The notes under the pieces are model-generated. The model saw nothing but the letters and a program-made list of their open reading frames with translations. It had not been told where the DNA came from and did not search any database. Shown in pieces: positions 54,323 to 64,000 of a stretch of DNA of 64,000 bases (positions within the stretch are counted from its first letter, which is position 1; each line of letters begins with the position of its first letter). The position numbers and the translations under genes were made by a program. The stretch covers positions 47,265 to 111,264 of the forward strand of contig NZ_JAIVMG010000015.1 in assembly GCF_020177335.1 (NCBI RefSeq), read 5' to 3'. The DNA comes from Stappia indica. GTDB taxonomy: Bacteria > Pseudomonadota > Alphaproteobacteria > Rhizobiales > Stappiaceae.

Positions 54323-56863
54323 TCAGTAGCGCCGCAGCAACCGCTCCAGATAATCCAGCTCCAGCGTCGGCCGCCCCGGATCGGAGAACCGCCGGCGCAA
54401 CTCCTCCAGGATCCGACGCGCCCGCTGCACGTCGATCTCATCCGGCACCCGCACCTGACCGCCAAAATCCGGCCCCTCGGATCGCCGAGGCCGGCCCAGC
54501 GGATCCTCATCGCGCGGGCCGCTCTGACGGGCCATGCCCGGTCCGCTCTGCCCCTGACCGAACATCTGCTCGGCGAGCCCTTGCGCCCCGCGCCGCAACG
54601 CATCGAGCGCATTGCCCTGCTGCCCGAGCGCGCTGCCTGAATCCCCCTCGCCGAGACTGTCGCGCGCCTTGCCCATCTCCTTGCCGGCCCGGCCCAGTTC
54701 ATCGTTTTGCGGGATGCCGTTCTCGCCCATCTGGTCCAGAAGCTGCTGCAACCGGTCGCTCAAGTCCCCCTGCCCCTGCTGCAACCGGCGCAGCGCCTCG
54801 GCCATCTGCTCCGGGGTCATCTGCCCTTGTTCGCCGTCCCGGCCCCGTTGTCCCTGCTGCGGATCGCCATCCGGATTGCCCTGGTCGAACCGGTGGGTCT
54901 GGTCCATCAGCTCCTGTTGCCGCTGGATCATCTGGCCGAGCTCGTTGAGCGCCTCCATCATCTCCTGGCTCATGCCGCCGGGCATCTGTTGCGGCCGGCC
55001 GGTCTGAAGGTTCTCCAGCATCCGCTGCATCTCGGCCAACAACTCGCGGGCCGCATCGCGCGAGCCGGTGCGCGCCAGTTCCTCGATCCGGGAGAGCATC
55101 TCCTCAAGATCCTGCGGCCGCATTGACCGCATGTTCGGATCCATCGGCTGCATCGCCTGCGGGTTCTGGCGCATCTGCTCGGCCAGCGCCTGAAGATAGG
55201 TGTCCAGCGCCTTGCGCAGCTCATCGGTGAGCCGGGCAATCTCCTCATCGGACGCCCCCTCCTCCAGCGCCTTGCGCAGCGCCTCCTGCGCATCGCGCAG
55301 GGCCTGTTCGGCGAGCGACAGGTTGCCATCCTCGATCGACAGCGCCAGCTCCCACATCAGGTCGACCGTTTCACGCAAGGCGTCATCGGTCTGCGCCTCG
55401 GCGATCCGTTGCCGCACGAAGCGCATGCCCAGATAGGTGCGCGGCCGTTCGATGAACTGGTCCGGCGCCAGCAGCAGTCCGTCGAAAGCATCGAGCACCC
55501 GCACCTGCGCGTTGGCATCAAGCGCCAGGTCCCGGCGCTGTTCGACAATCGCTCGCGCCAGCGGCTTGGCAAAGCGCCGCTGCGGCAGCGTGAAGTCATG
55601 CGGCGTCGAGCGCCCCTCCTGCCCGGCATGGTCACGCGCACCCAGCACCAGGCTGACGGGCGACCCGGCCCAGGGATGGCTCGTCAGGTCGCGGATCGTC
55701 TCGCCTGCACCGCGGCCGCTTTCGCCGCCAGGCAGCGACAGCGGGAAATGCGGCGCCTCTACCAGGGGCCGCGCCGGTGCGCCGCCATTCCGCCGGTTCG
55801 AGCGCACCGGGCTGACGTCGGCCCAGGCCTCGACGATCCCGTAGTCATCGCCCAAAAGATAGGAGAACCGGACACTGCCGCTGAACTGCTCTTCCGGATC
55901 ATCCAGCAGCCGGACGGTCGGCGCTGCATCCGGCTCAACGACAATCGACCAGGCATCGATCAGCCGGTCGCCATCGCGGATCTGCAACTCGCCGGACCGC
56001 TCCAGCACGCCGCGATGGTTGCCCGGCCCCGTCCCACCGCCCGGGGCGCTATCGAACGCCGCCAGCACCTGCGGTTCGGCCCTGCCGGTCAGGAGCACGG
56101 ACAGCCCCTCGATCCCTTGCGCCCGGACCGTGACCTCGCTGCCCTCCGGCACGGAAACCGGCTGACCCGGGTCGCGCAGCCGTGCGCTTGCTCCGGTCAG
56201 GAACACCGGCGCCCGCCGTGTGTGCACCGGCGGGGTGATCCAGGCATCGATCCTGAGGGCCGGCGCCGCCTGTGCCACCTCGTCGGCGACGAAGGGCGAC
56301 AGCCGCCGCCAGCGCTCATCGCCTGCCACATGAAAGCCGACGATCAGAAACAGCACCGCCAGCACCCGCAGGGCGAGCGGATCGGCGCGAAACGCCTCCG
56401 GATGCGGGACCGCCGCCCGCAGGTTTTTCAGGGCTTCGGCCATCCGGGCCTGGTGCGCGGCCCATAGAACCCCGGTTTCGGCGCCGTCTCCCTGTCCGAA
56501 CAGGCGATCGTCAAGCGCCGACAGGGGCCGGTGACGCAGTCCGGTGTCCAGTTCGACACGGTGGACCGCTTCCGCGCGCGAAGGCCAGCGGACGAACCGC
56601 AGCCGATAGACGGCCCGCAGCAGCAGCGCGGCAAACACAAGGAGACAGAGGATCGCCAGCCAGCGCGGCAGTAGCGCCCACAGCCCCAGCCAGGACAGGC
56701 CGACATAAAAGACAAGGAGGATCAGAATGCCCTGAAGCCGGGGCCAGGCGGCCTCCCACCAGATCGCCGCCCGTGCGGTCCAGATGGCGCGGCCCAGCCG
56801 CCGGGTATCCTTGGCGGGACCCGCGCCAGGGCGGGCGCTTTTCGGTGCGCCGTGTTCACTCAC
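54323..56863 (-). CDS. TIGR02302 family (DUF4175) membrane protein
   Basis: A large protein of 846 residues. Two membrane segments near residues 45-80 (ILILLVFYVGLSWLGLWALLPRWLAILCLLVFAALLL) and a third near 185 precede a beta-rich extracytoplasmic part. A long Gln/Met/Glu/Arg-rich helical region with coiled-coil character follows (about residues 500-790, e.g. LAEQMRQNPQAMQPMDPN, QQGQRGRDGEQGQMTPEQM). This fits the uncharacterised TIGR02302 family. GTG 56863 (VSEHGAPKS) lies 7 bases from GGAGG; an ATG at 56869 is too close to that SD. Function unknown, perhaps envelope-related. Confidence 0.82.
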   Translation of the reverse strand: MSEHGAPKSARPGAGPAKDTRRLGRAIWTARAAIWWEAAWPRLQGILILLVFYVGLSWLGLWALLPRWLAILCLLVFAALLLRAVYRLRFVRWPSRAEAVHRVELDTGLRHRPLSALDDRLFGQGDGAETGVLWAAHQARMAEALKNLRAAVPHPEAFRADPLALRVLAVLFLIVGFHVAGDERWRRLSPFVADEVAQAAPALRIDAWITPPVHTRRAPVFLTGASARLRDPGQPVSVPEGSEVTVRAQGIEGLSVLLTGRAEPQVLAAFDSAPGGGTGPGNHRGVLERSGELQIRDGDRLIDAWSIVVEPDAAPTVRLLDDPEEQFSGSVRFSYLLGDDYGIVEAWADVSPVRSNRRNGGAPARPLVEAPHFPLSLPGGESGRGAGETIRDLTSHPWAGSPVSLVLGARDHAGQEGRSTPHDFTLPQRRFAKPLARAIVEQRRDLALDANAQVRVLDAFDGLLLAPDQFIERPRTYLGMRFVRQRIAEAQTDDALRETVDLMWELALSIEDGNLSLAEQALRDAQEALRKALEEGASDEEIARLTDELRKALDTYLQALAEQMRQNPQAMQPMDPNMRSMRPQDLEEMLSRIEELARTGSRDAARELLAEMQRMLENLQTGRPQQMPGGMSQEMMEALNELGQMIQRQQELMDQTHRFDQGNPDGDPQQGQRGRDGEQGQMTPEQMAEALRRLQQGQGDLSDRLQQLLDQMGENGIPQNDELGRAGKEMGKARDSLGEGDSGSALGQQGNALDALRRGAQGLAEQMFGQGQSGPGMARQSGPRDEDPLGRPRRSEGPDFGGQVRVPDEIDVQRARRILEELRRRFSDPGRPTLELDYLERLLRRY

Positions 56864-56930
56864 CGTCATGCCTCCGTGCCCGCCAGCCCGGCCGGACGAA
56901 CGGTTATCGCAATCCGGCTTTAAGATAAGG

Positions 56931-56948
56931 GTGGGGCCTTTGCCCCAC
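56931..56948 (-). terminator. Hairpin between lysA and the TIGR02302 gene
   Basis: GTGGGGC (56931-56937) and GCCCCAC (56942-56948) are exact complements around CTTT, between the lysA stop (56994) and the next minus-strand start (56863). Without a clear T-tract it may be a partial terminator. Confidence 0.5.
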
Positions 56949-56993
56949 TTTGGCAAGCGCCGCTTCGGCAAACGCCGATGTGGTCCGCGCGGT

Positions 56994-58268
56994 TCAGTCC
57001 TCGGTCAGCCAGTCCGGCAACCGATCCTGACCGATCAGATCATCGTAGCTCGGCCGGGGCCGCACCACGCTGTAGCGGTCGCCATTGACCAGCACTTCCG
57101 GCACCAGAAGACGGCTGTTGTAGCTGCTGGCCAGCACCGCGCCATAGGCGCCGGCGGAATGGACAACCAGCAACTCCCCGGCTTCCACAGCCGGCAGATC
57201 CCGGTCATGCGCCAGGTAATCGCCGGTCTCGCAGACCGGGCCGACCACATCGGCGCGAATGCGCGGATGATCGGCGCCCTTGACGACCACTGGCCGGACC
57301 TCGTGATAGGCATCGTAGAGCGTCGGCCGGATCAGGTCGTTCATCGCCGCATCGACGATGACGAAGGCCTTGTCCGCCCCTTCCTTCACATAGACCACCT
57401 TGGTCACGAGGATCCCGGCATTACCGGCGATCATCCGTCCCGGCTCGAAGATCACCTTGCAGTCGAGATCTTCCACGTGCCGACGCACGATCCGCGCATA
57501 GGCTTCCGGGTTGGGCGGCGGCTCGTTGTTGTCCTGATAGGGAATGCCAAGACCGCCACCGAGATCCACATGATCGATGGTGTGACCGTCGGCGCGCAAC
57601 TCGCCGATCAGGGTTCCAAGGCGGGAGAAAGCGGCATCGAACGGCTCAAGCTCGACGATCTGCGAGCCGATATGCATGTCGATGCCGGTCACCTCGATCC
57701 CCGGCAGCTTGCCGGCGGCCGCATAGGCCTCGCGGGCCCGGCGCCAGGGAATGCCGAACTTGTTTTCCGATTTGCCGGTGGAAATCTTGGCATGGGTGCG
57801 CGCATCCACATCCGGATTGATGCGCAGCGACACCCGTGCGGTCTTCCCCTTTTCCGTCGCCACCCGGGAAAGCTGAAGCAGCTCCGCCTCGCTTTCCACG
57901 TTGAAGCACAAAATGCCCTCGTCCAGTCCGAGAGCCTGTTCCTCCTCCGTCTTGGCGACACCAGAAAAGAGGATCTTCTCGCCGGGCACGCCTGCGGCCC
58001 GGGCCCGGCGCAATTCGCCGCCCGAGACCACATCCATACCCGCGCCCATCCGGGCCAGCGTCGTCAGAACCGCCTGGTTCGAGTTCGCCTTCACCGCGTA
58101 GCAGACCAGCGCATCGATATTGGCAAAGGCTTCGCTGAACACCCGGTAATGCCGTTCCAGCGTGGCCGTCGAGTAGCAGTAGAACGGCGTTCCCACCGCC
58201 GCGGCGATCTCCGCGACCGGCACGTCCTCGGCATGAAGTCGGTCGTTCACATAAGAAAAGTGATGCAT
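56994..58268 (-). CDS. lysA: Diaminopimelate decarboxylase
   Basis: PLP enzyme removing CO2 from meso-diaminopimelate, last step of lysine synthesis, 424 residues. The PLP Lys is in CYAVKANSNQAVL, followed by HIGSQIVELEPFDAAF, DLGGGLGIPYQ, EPGRMIAGNAG and the PVCETGDYLAHDR substrate loop. LptM precedes it by 81 bases in the same orientation. The ATG at 58268 has only a weak ribosome-binding site. The order lptM-lysA recalls the enterobacterial yifL-dapF-lysA group. Confidence 0.96.
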   Translation of the reverse strand: MHHFSYVNDRLHAEDVPVAEIAAAVGTPFYCYSTATLERHYRVFSEAFANIDALVCYAVKANSNQAVLTTLARMGAGMDVVSGGELRRARAAGVPGEKILFSGVAKTEEEQALGLDEGILCFNVESEAELLQLSRVATEKGKTARVSLRINPDVDARTHAKISTGKSENKFGIPWRRAREAYAAAGKLPGIEVTGIDMHIGSQIVELEPFDAAFSRLGTLIGELRADGHTIDHVDLGGGLGIPYQDNNEPPPNPEAYARIVRRHVEDLDCKVIFEPGRMIAGNAGILVTKVVYVKEGADKAFVIVDAAMNDLIRPTLYDAYHEVRPVVVKGADHPRIRADVVGPVCETGDYLAHDRDLPAVEAGELLVVHSAGAYGAVLASSYNSRLLVPEVLVNGDRYSVVRPRPSYDDLIGQDRLPDWLTED

Positions 58269-58349
58269 GAGGGAGACCCTGGATATGAGACGCTGGCGAA
58301 GGACCGCTAGCCGCCGCACGGGGAGGCGGCGGCCACCGGATCGCAAACG

Positions 58350-58571
58350 TCAGATGATGGCGTCGAGGATGAAGGGCGTGTCGTTGACCGGCTCATTGGC
58401 CGGCTCCTGAACCACCGGGGCGCCCATCGGGTCGGTGACGGCGGACGACCCGGCGGCGGCCGGGCTGTCGAGCGCCCCGCGCCGACCGCAACCGGCAAGG
58501 GTGCCGGCGGCCAGCAGCGCGACGAGCAACAAGACGGCGCGCGCTGGCACCGAGGCTAGACCGGACGTCAT
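58350..58571 (-). CDS. lptM: LPS translocon maturation chaperone LptM (YifL-like lipoprotein)
   Basis: A 73-residue lipoprotein: signal helix RAVLLLVALLAAGTLAGC with lipobox LAGC, then the LptM hallmark CGRRGALDSP (C-G-x-x-G-x-L-x-x-P). The tail is flexible and acidic. LptM helps the disulfide maturation of LptD in E. coli. The start is taken as ATG 58571. It sits between argH and lysA, the usual setting. Confidence 0.85.
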   Translation of the reverse strand: MTSGLASVPARAVLLLVALLAAGTLAGCGRRGALDSPAAAGSSAVTDPMGAPVVQEPANEPVNDTPFILDAII

Positions 58572-58661
58572 CTGTGGCAGAACTCCGCTGTGGTTCCCGC
58601 TGAACTCATTCTCGTTCCTCGCACAGGACCCGATCCCTCGCAAGCCCTCCACATGAGTGGG

Positions 58662-60059
58662 TCAGCCCTTCTTGGCTTCACGCTCCAACCGCTGCAACCA
58701 GCGCCGGGCCTGCTTGCGCACATTGGCAGGCGCAGTGCCGCCATAGCTGGTGCGGCTGCGCACGGACTTGTCCACGGTCAGCACGGTGAAGATATCGGCG
58801 GTGATGCGCGGTTCCACCGCCTGCATGTCCTCCAGCGGGATCCGGTGCAGGGCAACCCCGCGCTCCACCGCCAGGGCGACGATGCGTCCGGTCACGTGGT
58901 GAGCCTCGCGGAACGGAATGCCCAGCACCCGCACCAGCCAGTCGGCCAGATCCGTGGCGGTGGAATAGCCCGAACCGGCCGCCTTTTTCATCTCGCGGGT
59001 GTTGGGCACCAGATCACGCACCATGCCGGTCATCGCCGCCAGCGCCAGAGACAGGCTGGGCAGCGCGTCGAATGCCTGCTCCTTGTCTTCCTGCATGTCC
59101 TTCGAATAGGCCAGCGGCAGTCCTTTCATCATCACCAGCAGCGCGGTCAGGCCGCCGTAGATGCGGCCGGTCTTGGCCCGCACCAGCTCGGCCGCATCCG
59201 GGTTCTTCTTCTGCGGCATGATCGACGAACCGGTGGAGAACCGGTCGGACAGGGTGACGAAGCCGAACTGGGCGGAGCACCAGATGACGATTTCCTCGGC
59301 GAGCCGCGACAGATGCATCGACGCAATCGCCGCTGCCGACAGGGCTTCCAGCACGAAATCGCGGTCGGACACCGCATCGAGCGAATTGGCCGTCGGCCGA
59401 TCGAAGCCGAGGCTTTCCGCCGTCATGTCCCGGTCGATCGGGAAGGAGGTGCCGGCCAGCGCCGCCGCGCCCAGCGGACATTCGTTCATCCGCGCGCGCG
59501 CATCGCGCATCCGGCCGCGATCGCGGGCGAACATCTCCACATAGGCCATCAGGTGATGGCCGAAGGTCACCGGCTGCGCCGACTGGAGGTGGGTGAAGCC
59601 CGGCATCACGTCGCCGGCATGTTCCAGCGCCCGCTCGGCCAGCGCCTGGATCAGCGCCGTCACCTGCTCATCGAGCGTATCCAGCGTGTCACGCACCCAG
59701 ATGCGGAAATCCGTCGCCACCTGGTCGTTGCGCGAACGCGCGGTGTGCAGCCGCCCGGCGGTCGGGCCGATCAGCTCCGCCAACCGCGCCTCGATGTTCA
59801 TGTGGATGTCTTCCAGCGCCCGGGAAAACGCGAAGGCACCGGCTTCGATTTCCGCCTGGATCGTGTCCAGACCCTTTGCAATCGTCTCCGCGTCCTCGCC
59901 GGCGACAATATTTCGCGCCGCCAACATGCGGACATGGGCCTTGGAGCCCGCTATATCCTGCTGGTAAAGCTTGCGGTCGTAGTCGATGGAGGCGTTGATC
60001 TCCTCCATGATGGCGTCGGGACCCTCGGCGAACCGGCCGCCCCACATACGATTGCTCAT
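58662..60059 (-). CDS. argH: Argininosuccinate lyase
   Basis: Splits argininosuccinate to arginine and fumarate, 465 residues. The fumarase/aspartase-superfamily signature [12 protein letters not shown] with the catalytic Ser, plus [29 protein letters not shown] and [14 protein letters not shown]. The N-terminus [11 protein letters not shown] is typical. AAGGGC lies upstream of ATG 60059. Divergent from tlpA by 41 bases between starts. Confidence 0.97.
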   Translation of the reverse strand: MSNRMWGGRFAEGPDAIMEEINASIDYDRKLYQQDIAGSKAHVRMLAARNIVAGEDAETIAKGLDTIQAEIEAGAFAFSRALEDIHMNIEARLAELIGPTAGRLHTARSRNDQVATDFRIWVRDTLDTLDEQVTALIQALAERALEHAGDVMPGFTHLQSAQPVTFGHHLMAYVEMFARDRGRMRDARARMNECPLGAAALAGTSFPIDRDMTAESLGFDRPTANSLDAVSDRDFVLEALSAAAIASMHLSRLAEEIVIWCSAQFGFVTLSDRFSTGSSIMPQKKNPDAAELVRAKTGRIYGGLTALLVMMKGLPLAYSKDMQEDKEQAFDALPSLSLALAAMTGMVRDLVPNTREMKKAAGSGYSTATDLADWLVRVLGIPFREAHHVTGRIVALAVERGVALHRIPLEDMQAVEPRITADIFTVLTVDKSVRSRTSYGGTAPANVRKQARRWLQRLEREAKKG

Positions 60060-60100
60060 GAACGTGCCCTTCTGGTGCCCTTCGGACGGAAAACGGATAG

Positions 60101-60763
60101 ATGACAAACGGACCACAGCCCCGACGAAACCGCCTTCCCGTCTTTGCCGCACTCGGCGCCGCAGTGGTGGTGGCCGGAATGACCGGGGTATACGTGATGG
60201 GCGGGGCCGATGGCAACCGGGAGGCGGCAGCAAGTTGCCCCGCCGCGCTCGATCTGGCCAGCGCCGTCGCACCGCTGGCAAGCGGCGAGGTGGCTGCCTT
60301 CCTGCCCGCCAGCAAGCCCCTGTCGGTGGCCGACCTCAGCTTCACCGACGACAGCGGCGCGACGCGGACCCTCGGCGATTTCGCCGGCCGGACGGTGCTG
60401 CTCAACCTCTGGGCCACCTGGTGTGCCCCCTGCCGCAAGGAAATGCCGGCGCTCGGCACCCTTCAGGCGGAAATGGGCAACGATGAGTTCGAAGTGGTCG
60501 CCGTCAATGTGGATCTGGGCAGCGCTGACAAGCCCAAGGCCTTCCTCGCCGATATCGGCGTCACCGACCTGGCCTTCTACGCCGACTCCTCAATGAAGAT
60601 CTTCAAGGACATGCGCTCGCGCGGACGCGCACCCGGCCTGCCGGCCACCATGCTGATCGGCCGCGATGGCTGTGAGATCGGCACCTTGATGGGGCCGGCG
60701 GAATGGGCGTCGGACGATGCCAAGGCGCTGATTCGCAAGGCGCTGGAAGCGCCCGGAACGTAG
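60101..60763 (+). CDS. tlpA: TlpA-like thioredoxin-domain disulfide reductase
   Basis: A 220-residue protein anchored by one N-terminal helix ([25 protein letters not shown]) with a periplasmic thioredoxin domain. The active site is [13 protein letters not shown], with the cis-Pro in GLPATMLI. Extra segments match rhizobial TlpA, which reduces CcmG-like or ScoI copper-chaperone cysteines for cytochrome oxidase assembly; that substrate here is inference. Divergent from argH, a neighbour relation I recall from other Rhizobiales. Confidence 0.88.
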   Translation: MTNGPQPRRNRLPVFAALGAAVVVAGMTGVYVMGGADGNREAAASCPAALDLASAVAPLASGEVAAFLPASKPLSVADLSFTDDSGATRTLGDFAGRTVLLNLWATWCAPCRKEMPALGTLQAEMGNDEFEVVAVNVDLGSADKPKAFLADIGVTDLAFYADSSMKIFKDMRSRGRAPGLPATMLIGRDGCEIGTLMGPAEWASDDAKALIRKALEAPGT

Positions 60764-60792
60764 CGGTCGGCGAACAGGAGCGCGGCACGGGA

Positions 60793-60993
60793 TCAGACGC
60801 TGATATCGACCTTACCGCCGACGCCATTGGCGACCGGCGCTTTGGCCGCGGCGGCCGTAGCCTCGACGTTCTGCTCCAAAAGGGCGACAATCCCTGCCTC
60901 GGCGCTGGCGTTCATCTTCATGAACTTGGCCGCGAGTACCGTCTGCATCTGAGCCTGCTGGGCGCCCGCCATTGCGGCTGCGACATTCGACAT
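60793..60993 (-). CDS. YjfB-like small protein
   Basis: A 66-residue Ala-rich protein: SNVAAAMAGAQQAQMQTVLAAKFMKMNASAEAGIVALLEQNVEATAAAA. The Q..Q..VL..K.MKMN...A..IV.LL segment is the mark of the YjfB (putative motility protein) family, whose function is unknown. AGGAGC lies seven bases before the ATG. It stands alone between convergent tlpA and a minus-strand acyl-CoA ligase; no flagellar genes are nearby. Confidence 0.7.
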   Translation of the reverse strand: MSNVAAAMAGAQQAQMQTVLAAKFMKMNASAEAGIVALLEQNVEATAAAAKAPVANGVGGKVDISV

Positions 60994-61066
60994 CGAAGAG
61001 CTCCTTGAACCAAGCCCGAGCATCCGCCCGCAGGCTTAACGAAGCATTAAGATCGCCGCCAGCGCG

Positions 61067-62560
61067 CTACGCGGATTTCAACGCCTTGCGCCGCACCTTG
61101 CCCGAAGGCGTGCGCGGCAGGGCGGCAATGCTCCTGTAGAGCTTCGGCCGCTTGTATTCGGCCAGATGCGCCGCCGCATGTTCGGCCAGCGCCGTCTCAT
61201 CGAAGCCGCTGGCCTCGCGCGGCACGATGAACGCGGTGATCAGCGACACCCCGTCGCGCAAGGAGAGATCGGTGACCGCGACCTCCAGCACCTCCGGATG
61301 GGTCTGCAGCACCTTTTCCACCTCCTGCGGCGCCACCCGGTAGCCGAAGGCATTCATCACATCGTCGTCGCGCCCACCGTACCAGACATAGCCGTCCGCA
61401 TCGATCGACGCCTGGTCGCCGGTCAGGAACCAGTCGCCGCGAAACGCCGCCGCCGTGTCCTCCGGCCTGCCCCAGTAGCCGAGCATCAGCCCCGGATCGT
61501 CGCGATGGACCGCCAGAAGGCCGGTCTCGCGCGCCGGCAGCGGCTCGGTCGACGGGCTCTCCGGTGGCAAAATGGCAATGCGGCGGCCCGCCTGCGCCCG
61601 GCCCGGGCTGCCCGGACGGGTCGGCGTCCCCGGTCCGGAGGAGATATAGGTGGAGATCTCGCTCATCCCGAGCGCTTCAAAAAGCGGCCGGCCCGTGGCC
61701 TCCACCCATTCCGCATGCAGCACCGGGGCAAGTGCCTCGCCGGCGGTCAACCCGTGCCGCAGCTTCGGGAACGAGGCTTTCGTCGGTTTGCCGTATTTCA
61801 GGATCCGGCGGTAGAGGCTCGGGACGGCGGCAAACAGCGTTGCGCCGGACCGCTCGATCAGCTCCGGCCAGAGCTGCGGGTCATGCGGACCGTCATAGAC
61901 GAGGCTGGTGGCGCCGCTTGCCCAAGGGTCCATCAAGCCGACGCCAAGCGTATAGGTCCAGTTGAAGGCACCGGCATGCAGCAGCCGGTCGCCGGGGCCG
62001 AGCCCGGACCAGCCCGCCACCATCGGCGCCCGTCCGCGAGCGGACCGCTGGGCGTGCAGCACCCCTTTCGGCGTGCCGCTGGTGCCCGAGGTGTAAACGA
62101 GGAAGGCCGGGGCATCGTCATCCAGCTCGGCGAAGGCCGCTGCCGGCGCGCGCTTCAGCGCCGCCAGATCCTCCGGCCGCAGAACCTGCGCCATACCCGC
62201 ATCCGGCGGCAGCACCGTGTCCCCGTCATGCAGGATCAGCGCCGCACCGCTGTCGGCCAGGATCACCGCGCATTCGTCTCCGGTGAGCATCGCCGAGGTC
62301 GGCACCGGCACCAGCCCGGCGGCAATCGCCCCGAAGAACATCAGCGGAAAATCGCTGGAATGGCCGAGCCGCAACAGCACCCGCGCGCCCGGCGCAAGAC
62401 CGAGCGCGCCCAGCCCGCCGGCGACTGCGAGAACCGCGTCCGTCAGCGCGCCATAGGTCCAGCATTCCAGGACCTGGCCGCCCGGGCCAAGCACCAAAAG
62501 CGCTTCGCGCTCCCGCTCCGGCGCCGCATTGGTCAGGCAGTAACGGGCAAGGTTGCTCAT
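61067..62560 (-). CDS. AMP-forming acyl-CoA (benzoate-CoA ligase-like) synthetase
   Basis: A 497-residue ANL-superfamily ligase. Adenylation motif LVYTSGTSGTPKGVLHAQRS, FEALGMSEISTY (in place of the YG.TE motif), TGDQASIDADGYVWYGGRDDDVMNAFGYRVAPQEVE and the catalytic Lys in RTPSGKVRRKALKS. GMSEIS and the family context point to aryl/short-chain carboxylate-CoA ligases such as benzoate-CoA ligase, but the substrate is unproven. Upstream in the same orientation is the 3-hydroxyacyl-CoA dehydrogenase gene (about 70 bases), so they may be co-transcribed. Confidence 0.83.
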   Translation of the reverse strand: MSNLARYCLTNAAPEREREALLVLGPGGQVLECWTYGALTDAVLAVAGGLGALGLAPGARVLLRLGHSSDFPLMFFGAIAAGLVPVPTSAMLTGDECAVILADSGAALILHDGDTVLPPDAGMAQVLRPEDLAALKRAPAAAFAELDDDAPAFLVYTSGTSGTPKGVLHAQRSARGRAPMVAGWSGLGPGDRLLHAGAFNWTYTLGVGLMDPWASGATSLVYDGPHDPQLWPELIERSGATLFAAVPSLYRRILKYGKPTKASFPKLRHGLTAGEALAPVLHAEWVEATGRPLFEALGMSEISTYISSGPGTPTRPGSPGRAQAGRRIAILPPESPSTEPLPARETGLLAVHRDDPGLMLGYWGRPEDTAAAFRGDWFLTGDQASIDADGYVWYGGRDDDVMNAFGYRVAPQEVEKVLQTHPEVLEVAVTDLSLRDGVSLITAFIVPREASGFDETALAEHAAAHLAEYKRPKLYRSIAALPRTPSGKVRRKALKSA

Positions 62561-62628
62561 CGGCTATGGGTCTCGATAGGCGTCATGGCCGGAGGCAAGA
62601 CCCGCCGGCCATGACGCTGGCACGTCGC

Positions 62629-63510
<882 letters not shown>

Positions 63511-63655
63511 CACTCGTTCCGATTTCGTTGTCGCGCCAGGGTGCGCCTGAAAAATAAGAGGCGCTATTCATCGCAACTTCCCGGCCCCTCCGCAAGAACC
63601 CGAAGGCGCTTTTTCGCAATGCGGCATGGAACCGTGCCGGCTTTGCCACGCCAAA

Positions 63656-63687
63656 GGCAAAAAGGGCCCGCGTTGTGCGGGCCCTTT
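63656..63687 (-). terminator. Rho-independent terminator between etfA and the dehydrogenase
   Basis: AAAGGGCCCGC (63661-63671) and GCGGGCCCTTT (63677-63687) form an 11-bp perfect stem; on the minus strand it is followed by TTTTTGCC. So most etfA transcripts should stop before the dehydrogenase gene, which then needs its own promoter between 63511 and 63660. Confidence 0.85.
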
Positions 63688-63842
63688 GGTGTCTTGGCAA
63701 AGCTCTTTCAGGGCGCCCTCCCGGCCCCCGAGCCGGGATCGGAGGGCCGAAAGACCAGCGTTTCCAGCCTCGCGAGACCCGACAGGCGGTTCCTCGCCGA
63801 TCCCGGATCGCACTAACGCTTGCCCGGGATGACGCAGGGCGT

Positions 63843-64000
63843 CAGCCCTTGGCCGCCTCGACCGCCGCCTTGAACTCGGGTAGGACGTCGAACAGATCGG
63901 CGACAAGCCCGTAGTCGGCCACCTGGAAAATCGGTGCCTCCTCGTCCTTGTTGATCGCCACGATCACCTTCGAATCCTTCATGCCGGCCAGATGCTGGAT
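63843..64000 (-). CDS. etfA: Electron transfer flavoprotein alpha subunit, C-terminal fragment
   Basis: The last 52 codons of a minus-strand gene that continues past the window edge. [19 protein letters not shown] and [16 protein letters not shown] are the FAD-domain end of EtfA, with the H-x-x-G-M segment at the adenine/FAD site. It carries electrons from acyl-CoA dehydrogenases to the quinone pool; methylsuccinyl-CoA dehydrogenase of the ethylmalonyl-CoA pathway is one likely partner. The stop is at 63843-63845. Confidence 0.92.

Overview
The window reads as one stretch of a GC-rich alphaproteobacterial chromosome. The gene set points to Rhizobiales/Hyphomicrobiales, possibly a Stappia/Roseibium-like genus. 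The main pointers are an aerobic CobS/CobT cobaltochelatase beside DnaJ-like and BolA genes, ethylmalonyl-CoA pathway genes, a TIGR02302-type (DUF4175) protein near lysA/argH, and a TlpA-like thioredoxin. The genus is inference only. I saw no rRNA, tRNA, CRISPR array, insertion sequence, prophage or integron. The DNA looks like core chromosome with tightly packed, often overlapping operons.

Layout. 1-11.8 kb: end of an aminotransferase, SNase-like protein, M48 lipoprotein protease, YeeE/YedE transporter, a membrane sensor-exonuclease fusion with an overlapping receiver protein, GNAT-MFS pair, gamma-glutamyltransferase, cytochrome c. 11.8-14.3 kb: asd behind a Thr-codon-rich leader ORF, then a phytase-like esterase. 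14.3-19.9 kb: cobT, cobS, J-domain protein, bolA, CorC/HlyC protein. 19.9-23.1 kb: aroB-aroK, divergent from a small membrane protein and xerD. 23.1-34 kb: mesaconyl-CoA hydratase, carbonic anhydrase, flippase, CelD-like acetyltransferase, acyl-CoA ligase, CAP lipoprotein, then divergent ccr and ecm. 34-45 kb: GH25 lysozyme, LysM/BON protein, xthA, oxidoreductase, TrmH-like methylase, holA-lptE-leuS operon, YggS, TrkH. 45-50.2 kb: ffh, chorismate mutase, rpsP, rimM, (antisense VanZ-like), trmD, rplS, closed by a strong terminator. 50.3-54.3 kb: ftsEX; zinc-ribbon protein-hpt-receiver operon. 54.3-64 kb: TIGR02302 protein, lysA, lptM, argH, tlpA, YjfB-like ORF, second acyl-CoA ligase, 3-hydroxyacyl-CoA dehydrogenase, end of etfA.

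Metabolic logic. ccr, ecm and mch are three signature steps of the ethylmalonyl-CoA pathway for acetyl-CoA assimilation. Hbd and EtfA fit the connected C4-CoA chemistry. Ecm needs adenosylcobalamin, and the aerobic cobaltochelatase genes are in the same window. asd and lysA belong to the aspartate family; aroB, aroK and chorismate mutase to the shikimate pathway.

Most notable signal. Upstream of asd on the minus strand is a 44-codon ORF whose last 13 sense codons are 10 Thr, 2 Lys and 1 Val. Immediately after its stop lies a sequence that can form an 18-bp helix (with two bulges) with the asd ribosome-binding site. This looks like a ribosome-stalling, threonine-sensing attenuator acting on translation. 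I know of no described example for asd, but could not search.
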